A DNA stretch of 6,384 nucleotides from Opitutaceae bacterium (lineage in GTDB: Bacteria > Verrucomicrobiota > Verrucomicrobiia > Opitutales > Opitutaceae). The notes beneath the pieces were generated by a model. The model made no database searches, was not told the origin of the DNA, and worked only from the letters and a program-made list of their open reading frames with translations. Numbering within the stretch: position 1 is the first letter of the stretch; each line of letters starts with the position of its first letter. The stretch covers positions 1 to 6,384 of the forward strand of contig SYDD01000098.1 of the NCBI GenBank assembly GCA_005786775.1, read 5' to 3'. Made by a program: the position numbers and the translations under genes. Positions 1-6,384 of this stretch are shown piece by piece.

Positions 1-60
1 CGCATTCTCGAGACCGGCGCCCACCTCCGTTTTCCCGCCGCGCCCGCGCTCGTGCCCTGA
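1..60 (+). CDS. 3' end of an upstream gene, possibly kynureninase (partial)
   Basis: Frame 1 is open from the window edge to a TGA at 58-60 and encodes the 19 residues RILETGAHLRFPAAPALVP. Only this tail is visible, so the product cannot be identified by domain. The stop lies 7 bases before the kynB start, which implies co-transcription. In kynurenine operons the adjacent gene is often kynureninase (kynU) or tryptophan 2,3-dioxygenase (kynA). The 'R-I-L-E-T-G' stretch resembles the last helix of some kynureninases as I remember them, but this is a weak inference. The high-GC, GC3-rich codons match the neighbouring genes. Confidence 0.6.
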   Translation, partial: RILETGAHLRFPAAPALVP

Positions 61-67
61 TCCTCCG

Positions 68-700
68 ATGCTCATCGACATTTCCCGACCCCTCCATCCC
101 GGCGCCCCACATTGGCCCGGGGATTGCCCCACGGCGTTCCAACTGAATGCGCGGATCGCCGCTGGTGCCTCCTGCAACGTCGGGCAGCTCACGCTGAGCG
201 TTCACAACGGCACCCACGCCGACGCACCCTTCCATTATAACGATCGCGGCGCGACCATCGAGGCGCTCGACCTGCGACGCTTCATCGGCCCGGCGCGGGT
301 GGTCGACGCCCGCGGCCGCGATGCGCTCACGGGCGCCTTGCTGGCGAGCCTGAGTCGCGCGGACCTCGCCGCGGCGCCGCGCCTGCTCTTCCGGACCGAC
401 GCGTGGGGCGACCCGGAACGTTTTCCCTCGGTGTGGCCGCTGCTCGACGCCGGTTTGCCCGCGTGGCTGGCGGCGCGCGGCGTGACCCTGGTCGGGCTCG
501 ACGTGCCCTCGGTGGACGAGCTCACCTCGAAGGACCTCCCCCGGCACCACCGAATGGATGCCGCGGGACTGCTGATCCTGGAGAGTCTCGACCTGCGCGG
601 CGTGGCGCCCGGCGTGTACGAGCTGATCGCGCTGCCACTGCGCCTGAGGGGTGCCGACGGCTCCCCCGTGCGGGCGGTGCTCCGGACCAACGCCGGCTGA
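68..700 (+). CDS. kynB: Kynurenine formamidase (arylformamidase), cyclase family
   Basis: A 210-residue cytoplasmic enzyme, the usual length for KynB. It hydrolyses N-formyl-L-kynurenine to kynurenine and formate, the second step of tryptophan breakdown by the kynurenine route. Visible family signatures are the N-terminal 'DISRPLHPGAPHWPGD' (residues 4-19), the metal-binding 'HNGTHADAPFH' (46-56, with H46, H50, D52 and H56 as expected ligand or catalytic positions), 'SVDELTSKDLPRHH' ending at H160-H161, and 'LILES' with E172. The C-terminal 'YELIALPLRLRGADGSPVRA' is typical of KynB rather than of the wider cyclase family. The ATG follows the upstream stop by 7 bases with no Shine-Dalgarno sequence. 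An intact enzyme is expected; no key residue appears to be missing. Confidence 0.92.
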   Translation: MLIDISRPLHPGAPHWPGDCPTAFQLNARIAAGASCNVGQLTLSVHNGTHADAPFHYNDRGATIEALDLRRFIGPARVVDARGRDALTGALLASLSRADLAAAPRLLFRTDAWGDPERFPSVWPLLDAGLPAWLAARGVTLVGLDVPSVDELTSKDLPRHHRMDAAGLLILESLDLRGVAPGVYELIALPLRLRGADGSPVRAVLRTNAG

Positions 701-765
701 ACCCGGTCGGGCATTGCTCCCTTGACCGGTCCGTGGCTGCCGCGCGTAGTTCCAGCCTCCCCACT

Positions 766-1917
766 GTGCCCCGCCGCCTTGCCTTCCTCGCGCTCGCCCT
801 GCCCGGCATTCTGGCCGCGGCGGACCTGGCGGTGCCGGCCGAGTTGCGTCCGTTCTTCGCCCCGCCGCCGGAGCACGCGGGCCGGCTGGGGGCGTACCGT
901 TCGCCGCTGCTCCGCGACGACGGGAGCCTGGCCGCCTCGGCCGCGGACTGGCCCGCGCGGCGGCGCGAGATTCTCGACCACTGGCACCGCGTGATGGGCC
1001 CGTGGCCGGAGCGAGTCGCGCGGCCGCGCGTCGAGCTCTCGGAACAGCAGGACCGCGATGGCGTGACGCAGCACCGTGTGGAGCTCGAGGTCGCCCCCGG
1101 CGTGATGCAGACTGGCTTTGTGTTGTTCCCGCCGGTGAGGTTCGCGGGGCCCCGCCCGGCGGTGCTCGTGCCCTTCTACGCGCCGGAGGTCAGCGTGGCC
1201 TACGCCGGGCCCCGGCCCCTCGCGGGGCAGGCGGCGCGACTGTTCAAGGACGGGGTGCCCGCGCACCGCGATTTCGCCCTGCAGCTGGCCCGCCGCGGCT
1301 TTGTGACCTTGGCGATCGGCACGCCCGGTGACGACGCCTACCGGCCAGACCTGCGCGGCGCGCGCTGCCAGCCGCTGAGCTACCACGCTTACCTAGCGAG
1401 CAACTGCCTCACCGCGCTCGCCCAGCGCCCCGAGGTCGATCCCGCGCGCATCGGTGTGCTGGGCCATTCCTACGGTGGCAAGTGGGCGCTGTTCGCGTCG
1501 TGCCTCGACGAGCGTTTCGCCTGCGCCGTGTGGTCGGACGGGGGCGTCGTGTTCGACGAGGCGCGCGGGGCCGTGAACTACTGGGAGCCGTGGTACCTGG
1601 GCCGCGACGAGGGCCGCACCCGGGCGCGCGGCCTGGTGACCGATGCCAACCCGCGCACGGGCGCCTACCGGGAACTGCGCGCGGAGGGCCGCGATCTCCA
1701 CGAGCTGCACGCGCTGATGGCGCCGCGGCCGTTCCTCGTCTCCGGCGGATCGGAGGATCCCCCGGCGCGTTGGGAGGCGCTCAACCACGCGGTCGCGGTC
1801 AACCGCCTGCTCGGCCACGTGGACCGCGTCGCGATGACCAATCGGCCCGCGCACTCCCCGACCGCGGAGTCGAACGCGCAGGCCTTCCGTTTCCTCGAGC
1901 ACTTTCTCCGGCCATGA
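766..1917 (+). CDS. Exported alpha/beta hydrolase (serine esterase/peptidase-like)
   Basis: The frame is open far upstream, so the start is a choice. GTG at 766 gives a compact signal peptide, MPRRLAFLALALPGILAA, with cleavage near residue 18, and a 383-residue protein. An in-frame GTG at 733 would add 11 residues before the basic region and is less likely. The nucleophile elbow is GHSYGG with Ser235; the probable acid is E330 or D331 in 'SGGSEDPPARW', and the probable base is His363 in 'NRPAHSPT', giving the correct Ser-acid-His order. 'VNYWEPWYLG' after the elbow resembles large secreted esterase/peptidase-like hydrolases of Planctomycetes and Verrucomicrobia. The elbow is not the GCSRxG of CE15 glucuronoyl esterases. 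The product likely acts in the periplasm; its substrate is unknown. It overlaps the next gene by 4 bases, which suggests translational coupling with the NagA-like deacetylase and perhaps de-esterification of an imported glycan. Confidence 0.85.
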   Translation: MPRRLAFLALALPGILAAADLAVPAELRPFFAPPPEHAGRLGAYRSPLLRDDGSLAASAADWPARRREILDHWHRVMGPWPERVARPRVELSEQQDRDGVTQHRVELEVAPGVMQTGFVLFPPVRFAGPRPAVLVPFYAPEVSVAYAGPRPLAGQAARLFKDGVPAHRDFALQLARRGFVTLAIGTPGDDAYRPDLRGARCQPLSYHAYLASNCLTALAQRPEVDPARIGVLGHSYGGKWALFASCLDERFACAVWSDGGVVFDEARGAVNYWEPWYLGRDEGRTRARGLVTDANPRTGAYRELRAEGRDLHELHALMAPRPFLVSGGSEDPPARWEALNHAVAVNRLLGHVDRVAMTNRPAHSPTAESNAQAFRFLEHFLRP

Positions 1918-2831
1918 ACCCTCCCGACGGCGGACTCTTTGACCTGCAGGTGAACGGCTTCGCCGGCGTGGACTTCCAACGCCCGCTGGCCGCGGCTGAC
2001 CTCGCGCGCGCCGCGCGGGCGCTCCACGCCCACGGCACGCCGCGCATCCTCCTCACGCTGATCACGGAAACCGTCGAGGCCCTGGCGCGCCAGCTCACGG
2101 CAGTCGAGGCGCTCGTGGCCGCGGATCCGCTCGTGCGGACCACGATCGCCGGCTACCATCTGGAAGGTCCCTACCTCCTGCCGGAGCCCGGCTATCACGG
2201 CGCCCACGACCCGCGGAAGATGAAGGCGCCCGACCGCGCGGAGTTCGATCAGCTTTGGCGCGCCGCGGGGGGGCGGATCCGCCTCATCACCCTTGCGCCG
2301 GAGTGGCCTGAGTCGCCCGAATTCATCCGCCACGTGGTCGCCCACGGCGTCCGCGTGGCAGTGGGACACTCGAACGCCGACGACCGCGCGCTCGATGCCG
2401 CGACCGCCGCGGGCCTCACCCTCTGCACCCACGTCGGCAACGGCGTGCCGCAACAGCTGCACCGCCACGACAACATCATCCAGCGCCTCCTCGCGCGGGA
2501 CGAGCTCACGGCGGTCTTCATCCCGGATGGCATCCACCTGCCGCCGGCGACCCTTCGGAACTTCGTCCGCGCCAAGCCGCGGGACCGCGTGCTCTTCACC
2601 ACGGACTGCGTGGCCGCGGCCGGCGCGCCGCCGGGCCGCTACACCGTGGGCGCGATCGAGGTGGAGTCGGGGGTGGACGGCGTGGTGCGCGAGCCGGGCA
2701 AGCCGAACTTCGCGGGTTCCTCGCTAACGCCGGACCGCTCGGTGGCGAACGTGCGGCGTTATCTCGGCTGGTCCGAGGCCGAGGCGCGCCACGCCTGCGG
2801 GGCGGGCGTCGCCGCGGCGGTGGGTTGCTGA
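1914..2831 (+). CDS. NagA-like amidohydrolase, apparently C-terminally truncated by a frameshift
   Basis: A 305-residue cytoplasmic protein of the N-acetylglucosamine-6-phosphate deacetylase family of TIM-barrel amidohydrolases. The motifs come in family order: 'DLQVNGFAGVDF' (about 10-21), 'HLEGPY' with metal ligand E84, 'GHSNA' with H152, 'THVGNG' with H173, 'HRHDN' (183-187), 'DGIH' with H208, 'TTD' with catalytic D231, then 'FAGSSLT'. Their spacing nearly matches E. coli NagA residues E131, H195, H216, H251 and D273. The N-terminus lacks about 47 residues that form beta strands in E. coli NagA; this looks genuine because ATG 1914 lies within the hydrolase stop (ATGA). The C-terminus ends abruptly at 'GAGVAAAVGC', about 35 residues short, and a matching tail lies in another frame (2828-2944). 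The NagA fold is clear; the phosphosugar substrate is not, since 'GNGVPQQLHRHDN' differs from the classical 'FNAM..REPG'. Confidence 0.85.
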   Translation: MNPPDGGLFDLQVNGFAGVDFQRPLAAADLARAARALHAHGTPRILLTLITETVEALARQLTAVEALVAADPLVRTTIAGYHLEGPYLLPEPGYHGAHDPRKMKAPDRAEFDQLWRAAGGRIRLITLAPEWPESPEFIRHVVAHGVRVAVGHSNADDRALDAATAAGLTLCTHVGNGVPQQLHRHDNIIQRLLARDELTAVFIPDGIHLPPATLRNFVRAKPRDRVLFTTDCVAAAGAPPGRYTVGAIEVESGVDGVVREPGKPNFAGSSLTPDRSVANVRRYLGWSEAEARHACGAGVAAAVGC

Positions 2832-2944
2832 GTCATCCCGTTGGCCGGGCCGCGGATTTCGCGCTTGCCGCCGACGGGGACGCCGGGCGTTTTGGGGATG
2901 TCCCGCCGGTGCGGGACGCCCGCCTCCCGTCGGGTGCATCCTAA
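2828..2944 (+). other. Displaced C-terminal end of the NagA-like gene (frame 2), likely frameshifted
   Basis: This stretch between the annotated stop of the NagA-like gene and the receptor start looks coding in frame 2. From 2828 it reads LLSHPVGRAADFALAADG and continues to a TAA at 2942-2944. 'HPVGRAADFALAADG' has the pattern of the final strands of amidohydrolases ('pG.xADlvl.D'). Joining it to 'GAGVAAAVG' requires a net one-base insertion (or two-base deletion) near the GGGTTGCTG at 2822-2830. The joined protein would have about 343 residues, with about 112 after catalytic D231; E. coli NagA has 109. Codons in this frame are G-rich at position 1, as expected for coding sequence here. A sequencing indel or a real, possibly recent mutation are both possible. 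Confidence 0.6.
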
Positions 2945-2962
2945 CCCAACCCCAATCCCGTC

Positions 2963-5900
2963 ATGCTGCCCCCCCGTCCGCGTTCCGGAGCGCCGCTGCG
3001 CGCGCTCAGCGCCCTGTTCTTGGCCGTCCTGCTTGTCCCCGTCCTCGGGGCGCAGACCGGCACCCTCACCGGTACGGTGAGCAACACCGCCACCGGCAAC
3101 AACCTAGAGGGCGCGCGCATCGAGATCGCCCGGCTCGGCCTCGTCGCCCTGTCCGACAATTCCGGCCGGTATGTCCTGGCCGGGGTGCCGGCCGGCGACC
3201 ACGAGCTGCTGGCGACCTACATCGGTCTCGACCCCGTCCGGGTCGCGGTGTCGGTCGGCGCAGGCGCGAGCGTGGTCCGGAACTTTGAGATGACCACGGG
3301 CATCTACAAGCTGGAGGCCTTCAAGGTCACCGGTGAGCGCGAGGGCAACGCGGCGATGATCACGGAGAAGAAGAACGCGAGCAACGTGAAGGATATCATC
3401 TCGATGGATTCCTTCGGCTACCTGCCGAATATGAGCGCGGGCGAGGTCGTGATGCGCCTCCCCGGCGTCGCGGGCAGCCCCACTGATGAGGGCCTCGCCT
3501 ACCGGTTCAATATGCGCGGGATGGATCCCGCCCTCAACAACGTGACCGTCGACGGCGCCTCGATGACGACCCTCGGCACCAACCGCAGCTTCGAGCTGCA
3601 GAGCATCACCGGCGCGATGTTCGAGGCCCTAGAGCTCATCAAAGGCCACACGCCCGACAAGGGCGCGGACTCCCTCGGCGGCACCATCAACTTCAAGACG
3701 CGCTCCACCTTCTCGATGAAGGAGCGCCGCCGCACGACCTTCAATTTCAGCACTCGCTACGCGCCTCCCTTCCTCGAGCAGACCCCGCTCCGCTCCCAGC
3801 ACCGCGCGCACCCCATCCTCAATGTCACCCACCAGGAGGTCCTCGACGTCTTCGGTGACACCCGGAACCTGGGCGTCTCGCTGAACCTCTTCTACAGCGA
3901 GAACGCGGTCGGCGGTTTCGAGACGATCTACGACTACACCAATATCCTGAACGGGCCCGCCCCGGTCTGGAACTACCAGACGTGGGACAACACGAACAAC
4001 CGCAAGCAGATGAGTGTGAACTTCAAAGCGGACTACCGCTGGTCGCCCACGACCAAGTTCACCCTCGGCTTGGTGGAGAACGACAATTTCGAGCGGCACC
4101 GGCGCCGCGTGCGCGTCATCGCTAGCACCGGCAGCAATACGCAGGTCCCCGGCGCGGCGACCGCCCTCGATCCGGGCGGCTTCACCACCAAGATCACGAC
4201 CGTGCGGCCCGTGACGGGCACCTCGGCCAACGGCTCGAACATCGACGTCCAGATGGACGGACCGCTCAACTACTACGTCCGGATGCACCGCGCCGACTTC
4301 AGCGCGGAGCATAACTACAAGAACTGGCTCATCGAGTACGGCGCGAACGCCGCGCAGACCACGCTGAACAACGGCCAGGGCAAGGGCGGCCAGCTCAACA
4401 TGCGCCTCAACGGCGCGGGCTGGATCCTCGACCGCACGCAGTCGGAACTGCACCCGAAGTTCATCCAGAACGGCGGTCCCGACTTCACCAACCCGGCGAA
4501 CTACCGCCCCCGCTCCACCACGCCGGGGATCGCCAACAACTCCGTCAACGACGGCCTGACCCAGCAGCGCAACGAGTCGGACCAGGTGCTGTACCAGGCG
4601 CGCCTCGACGTCCGCCATCAGCTCCCGTGGTCCGCGCCGAACTTCCTCAAGTTCGGCTGGTCTTGGCGCAGCCTCGATATGGAGCAGTGGGGCAAGGACC
4701 GGCACCGCTGGGGCTACGTCGGCACCGGCCCGCTGCCGGTGGACACGAACTATGTCAGCTACGACCGGGTGAAGACCGGCCGCGCCATTCCGATCTGGCA
4801 GTCGCATATGCTCACGACCGATGGGCGCCCGACCAACCCTGCGCTCTGGCAGGAGGACCTTTACTATCACTACCAGCAGAAGTACACCGGCACCAACGGC
4901 GTCAGCGAGTCCGTCTCCGCCTACTACCTGATGGCGCAGGGTCGCTTCGGCCGCTCCGGCTGGCTGGGGCGGACCGGCTACCTCGGCGGCGTGCGGTTCG
5001 AGCGCACCGACACCTCCAGCTGGGGCTGGGTGCGGGCCCGTCGCCCGAGCACCGCGGCCGAGCAGCTGGCCGATCCGGCCGGCGCGGCGGACCGCGACTA
5101 CGCCAACACCCGGCGCGACATCGAGGGCAGCTACCGAAAGCGCTTCCCCAGCCTCCATGCCTTCCACGACATCACCCCGAACCTGAAGGCGCGCCTGAGC
5201 TGGTCGACCAGCTACGGTCGTCCCGCCCTCGGCAACCTTCTGCCGGGCGAGTCGATCGATGAGAACAACCGCCGCCTCACGGTGAACAACCCCGGGCTCA
5301 AGCCGCAGACCTCGAACAATTGGGACGCGACCCTCGAGTATTACTTCGAGCCGGTCGGCAGCCTGACGGTCGGCTGGTTCCACAAGGAGATCCGCGACTT
5401 CATCATCGCGAACCAGGACGTCCGCACCATCACCGGCGGACTGAACAACGGCTACGATGGCGAGTACGAGGGCTGGACGGAGCGCACGTCGCTCAACGGC
5501 GGCACCGCGGTCGCGCAGGGCTGGGAGTTCGCCTACTCGCAGCAGTTCACGTTCCTGCCCGGCGCGCTGAAGGGGCTGGCCGCCTCCCTCAACTACACCT
5601 GGATCGACACCCACGGCCTGTACACGGGCAACCGCTACCTGACCCGGAGTGAGGTCGCCGGCTTCATTCCCCACGCCGCCAATGCCACGCTGACGTGGCG
5701 CTACGGCAAGGTGAACGCCCGCGTGCTCTACAACTTCACGGGCGAGCACATCACGGCCTTCAACGCCACCAACCCGGGGCTGAACCAGTACCGCTTGTCC
5801 GCGAAGACCGTGAACCTCGGCTTCGGCTACCAGGCCCGGCCCTCGCTCGGCTTCACCCTCGACGTCGCCAACGCGTTCAACGAGCCGCAGGTCTTCTATA

Positions 5901-5977
5901 TCGGCTACAAGGATCGGATGCGCCGCCAGATCATCAACTTCGTCACCGTCACCGCCGGGGTGAACGGCCGCTTCTGA
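2963..5977 (+). CDS. TonB-dependent outer-membrane receptor with N-terminal carboxypeptidase-regulatory-like domain
   Basis: A complete 1004-residue outer-membrane transporter. Residues 1-30 are a signal peptide ending 'PVLGA', with cleavage likely before Q31. Residues 33-108 form a carboxypeptidase-regulatory-like beta-sandwich ('LTGTVSN', 'GLVALSDNSGRYVL', 'VPAGDHEL'). A linker, 'YKLEAFKVTGE' (115-125), occupies the TonB-box position. The plug runs from about 134 to 248, with 'VVMRLPGV', 'FNMRGMDPALNNVTVDG' and 'IKGHTPDKGADSLGGTINFKTRS', resembling the Caulobacter/Xanthomonas-type TonB receptors (TIGR01782-like). The remaining roughly 750 residues are aromatic-rich barrel strands ending in the C-terminal phenylalanine 'GVNGRF' expected for BAM-dependent insertion. 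ATG 2963 follows the putative displaced nagA stop by only 18 bases and has no Shine-Dalgarno sequence. The ligand cannot be read from sequence; the neighbouring deacetylase and esterase make a decorated glycan plausible. Confidence 0.93.
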   Translation: MLPPRPRSGAPLRALSALFLAVLLVPVLGAQTGTLTGTVSNTATGNNLEGARIEIARLGLVALSDNSGRYVLAGVPAGDHELLATYIGLDPVRVAVSVGAGASVVRNFEMTTGIYKLEAFKVTGEREGNAAMITEKKNASNVKDIISMDSFGYLPNMSAGEVVMRLPGVAGSPTDEGLAYRFNMRGMDPALNNVTVDGASMTTLGTNRSFELQSITGAMFEALELIKGHTPDKGADSLGGTINFKTRSTFSMKERRRTTFNFSTRYAPPFLEQTPLRSQHRAHPILNVTHQEVLDVFGDTRNLGVSLNLFYSENAVGGFETIYDYTNILNGPAPVWNYQTWDNTNNRKQMSVNFKADYRWSPTTKFTLGLVENDNFERHRRRVRVIASTGSNTQVPGAATALDPGGFTTKITTVRPVTGTSANGSNIDVQMDGPLNYYVRMHRADFSAEHNYKNWLIEYGANAAQTTLNNGQGKGGQLNMRLNGAGWILDRTQSELHPKFIQNGGPDFTNPANYRPRSTTPGIANNSVNDGLTQQRNESDQVLYQARLDVRHQLPWSAPNFLKFGWSWRSLDMEQWGKDRHRWGYVGTGPLPVDTNYVSYDRVKTGRAIPIWQSHMLTTDGRPTNPALWQEDLYYHYQQKYTGTNGVSESVSAYYLMAQGRFGRSGWLGRTGYLGGVRFERTDTSSWGWVRARRPSTAAEQLADPAGAADRDYANTRRDIEGSYRKRFPSLHAFHDITPNLKARLSWSTSYGRPALGNLLPGESIDENNRRLTVNNPGLKPQTSNNWDATLEYYFEPVGSLTVGWFHKEIRDFIIANQDVRTITGGLNNGYDGEYEGWTERTSLNGGTAVAQGWEFAYSQQFTFLPGALKGLAASLNYTWIDTHGLYTGNRYLTRSEVAGFIPHAANATLTWRYGKVNARVLYNFTGEHITAFNATNPGLNQYRLSAKTVNLGFGYQARPSLGFTLDVANAFNEPQVFYIGYKDRMRRQIINFVTVTAGVNGRF

Positions 5978-5997
5978 CCGTTAGCCCGCCTTGCGCC

Positions 5998-6034
5998 CGC
6001 GGCCGGGGTCCCTGACCCCGGCCGCGTCCTTTTT
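5998..6034 (+). terminator. Rho-independent terminator-like hairpin
   Basis: A perfect 13-bp GC-rich stem: 5998-6010 (CGCGGCCGGGGTC) pairs with 6014-6026 (GACCCCGGCCGCG) around a 3-base CCT loop. It is followed by TCC and five T residues (6030-6034). It starts 20 bases after the receptor stop. Stem strength and the following T run fit intrinsic termination on the + strand. The T run is short and interrupted by C, so some read-through is possible. That matters because the next gene begins at 6052, leaving only 25 bases after the stem. Confidence 0.85.
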
Positions 6035-6051
6035 CCCCTCCCGCTTTCGCC

Positions 6052-6384
6052 ATGACCACTTTCCTGACCCGTTTCCTGCGCGTTCCCGTCCTCGTGCGTG
6101 CCGGCCTCGCGCTGCTCACGCTCGCCCTCGCCCCAATCGTGGTCCGTGCCGCCGCGCCCGGCACCGGTGAGCTGACCGGCACCGTGAGCAACGCGGCTTC
6201 CGGCAACCTCCTGGAGGGCGCCCGGGTCGCGGTGCCCGCGCTTGGGCTGGTCGCGCTCACCGACGCGACCGGGCTCTTCACGCTCCCGGCGCTGCCGGCG
6301 GGGACGCACGAGGTCGTGGTCACTTACGTGGGCCTCGACGCGGCCCGCGCGAGCGTGGCGGTGGCGCCGGGCCAGCGCCTCACG
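6052..6384 (+). CDS. Second TonB-dependent receptor (N-terminal part, runs off the window)
   Basis: An open frame from ATG 6052 to the window edge gives 111 residues without a stop. Residues 1 to about 34 are a signal peptide (MTTFLTRFLRVPVLVRAG, then LALLTLALAPIVVRAAA). From about residue 37 follows a carboxypeptidase-regulatory-like domain: 'GELTGTVSNAASGNLLEGAR', 'LGLVALTDATG', 'LPAGTHEVVVTYVGLD'. Over 72 ungapped positions I count 39 identities (54%) with the same domain of the preceding receptor, while the signal peptides differ. The plug and barrel lie outside the window, so the receptor assignment rests on this homology and on tandem position. The start has no Shine-Dalgarno sequence and is preceded by a pyrimidine-rich run (6027-6049). 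Confidence 0.82.
   Translation, partial: MTTFLTRFLRVPVLVRAGLALLTLALAPIVVRAAAPGTGELTGTVSNAASGNLLEGARVAVPALGLVALTDATGLFTLPALPAGTHEVVVTYVGLDAARASVAVAPGQRLT

Noticed and set aside
722..750. Possible sigma-70 promoter: TTGACC at 722-727 with a -10 near 745-750
   Set aside because: The -10 candidate (CGTAGT) matches only half the consensus, and the -35 overlaps a GACCGGTC palindrome that may be chance in GC-rich sequence. Not supportable from sequence alone.
403..765. Extending the hydrolase frame upstream to ATG 403, inside kynB
   Set aside because: The extension would overlap kynB by about 300 bases with an Arg-rich, motif-free sequence and would bury the signal peptide. GTG 766 explains the export signal.
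235..2537. Long minus-strand frames (235-1386, 1393-1902, 1665-2537) under kynB, the hydrolase and the NagA-like gene
   Set aside because: They oppose well-supported genes, are Arg/Gly/Ala-rich and show no domain signatures; typical of GC-rich DNA.
2900..2917. Hairpin GTCCCGC-CGGT-GCGGGAC between the NagA-like gene and the receptor
   Set aside because: A 7-bp stem with no T run after it, lying inside the likely displaced nagA coding tail; short stems of this kind are expected by chance at this GC content.
2841..3080. Small + strand frame of 79 codons crossing the nagA-receptor junction
   Set aside because: It overlaps the start of the receptor in another frame and is rich in Pro, Arg, Ser and Cys without motifs. 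The competing frame-2 peptide fits the amidohydrolase C-terminus much better.
3629..5749. A 706-codon open frame on the minus strand inside the receptor gene
   Set aside because: It is a shadow of a high-GC coding region with strong third-position bias. Its translation is low-complexity (Val, Arg, Ala, Glu, Gly rich) with no recognisable motif, while the + strand receptor is clear over its whole length.

Overview
The window is very GC-rich (about 70%) and gene-dense, with every supported gene on the + strand. Its style fits a Gram-negative, glycan-using bacterium of the Verrucomicrobiota, most likely Opitutaceae. The reasons are large TonB-dependent receptors with an N-terminal carboxypeptidase-regulatory-like domain and an 'LEAFKVTG' linker, a short NagA-type deacetylase with a 'THVGNG...HRHDN' signature, and start sites without Shine-Dalgarno sequences. 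The taxonomic call is inference from protein style, not from a marker gene.

Layout: (1) bases 1-60 are the last 19 codons of an upstream gene, possibly kynureninase. (2) 68-700 is kynB, kynurenine formamidase, 7 bases downstream, so the left edge looks like a tryptophan/kynurenine catabolic operon. (3) 766-1917 is an exported serine alpha/beta hydrolase with a GTG start and signal peptide. (4) 1914-2831 is a NagA-like amidohydrolase whose ATG overlaps the hydrolase stop (ATGA). Its reading frame ends about 35 residues early, and a plausible missing C-terminus can be read in another frame up to 2944. (5) 2963-5977 is a complete 1004-residue TonB-dependent receptor. (6) 5998-6034 is a strong intrinsic-terminator-like hairpin. 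(7) From 6052 to the window edge is the start of a second, paralogous receptor whose first domain is about 54% identical to that of its neighbour.

How the genes may work together: the receptors would bring an unidentified ligand across the outer membrane, the exported hydrolase could remove ester groups in the periplasm, and the NagA-like enzyme could deacetylate an N-acetylated (amino sugar-like) product in the cytoplasm. This is inference from gene order and families; the substrate cannot be read from the sequence. The kynurenine genes look like a separate functional unit that happens to lie upstream.

I see no RNA genes, CRISPR array, insertion sequence or new defence-type system. The points most worth checking are the apparent frameshift at the nagA-like 3' end and the hairpin placed only 25 bases before the second receptor gene.
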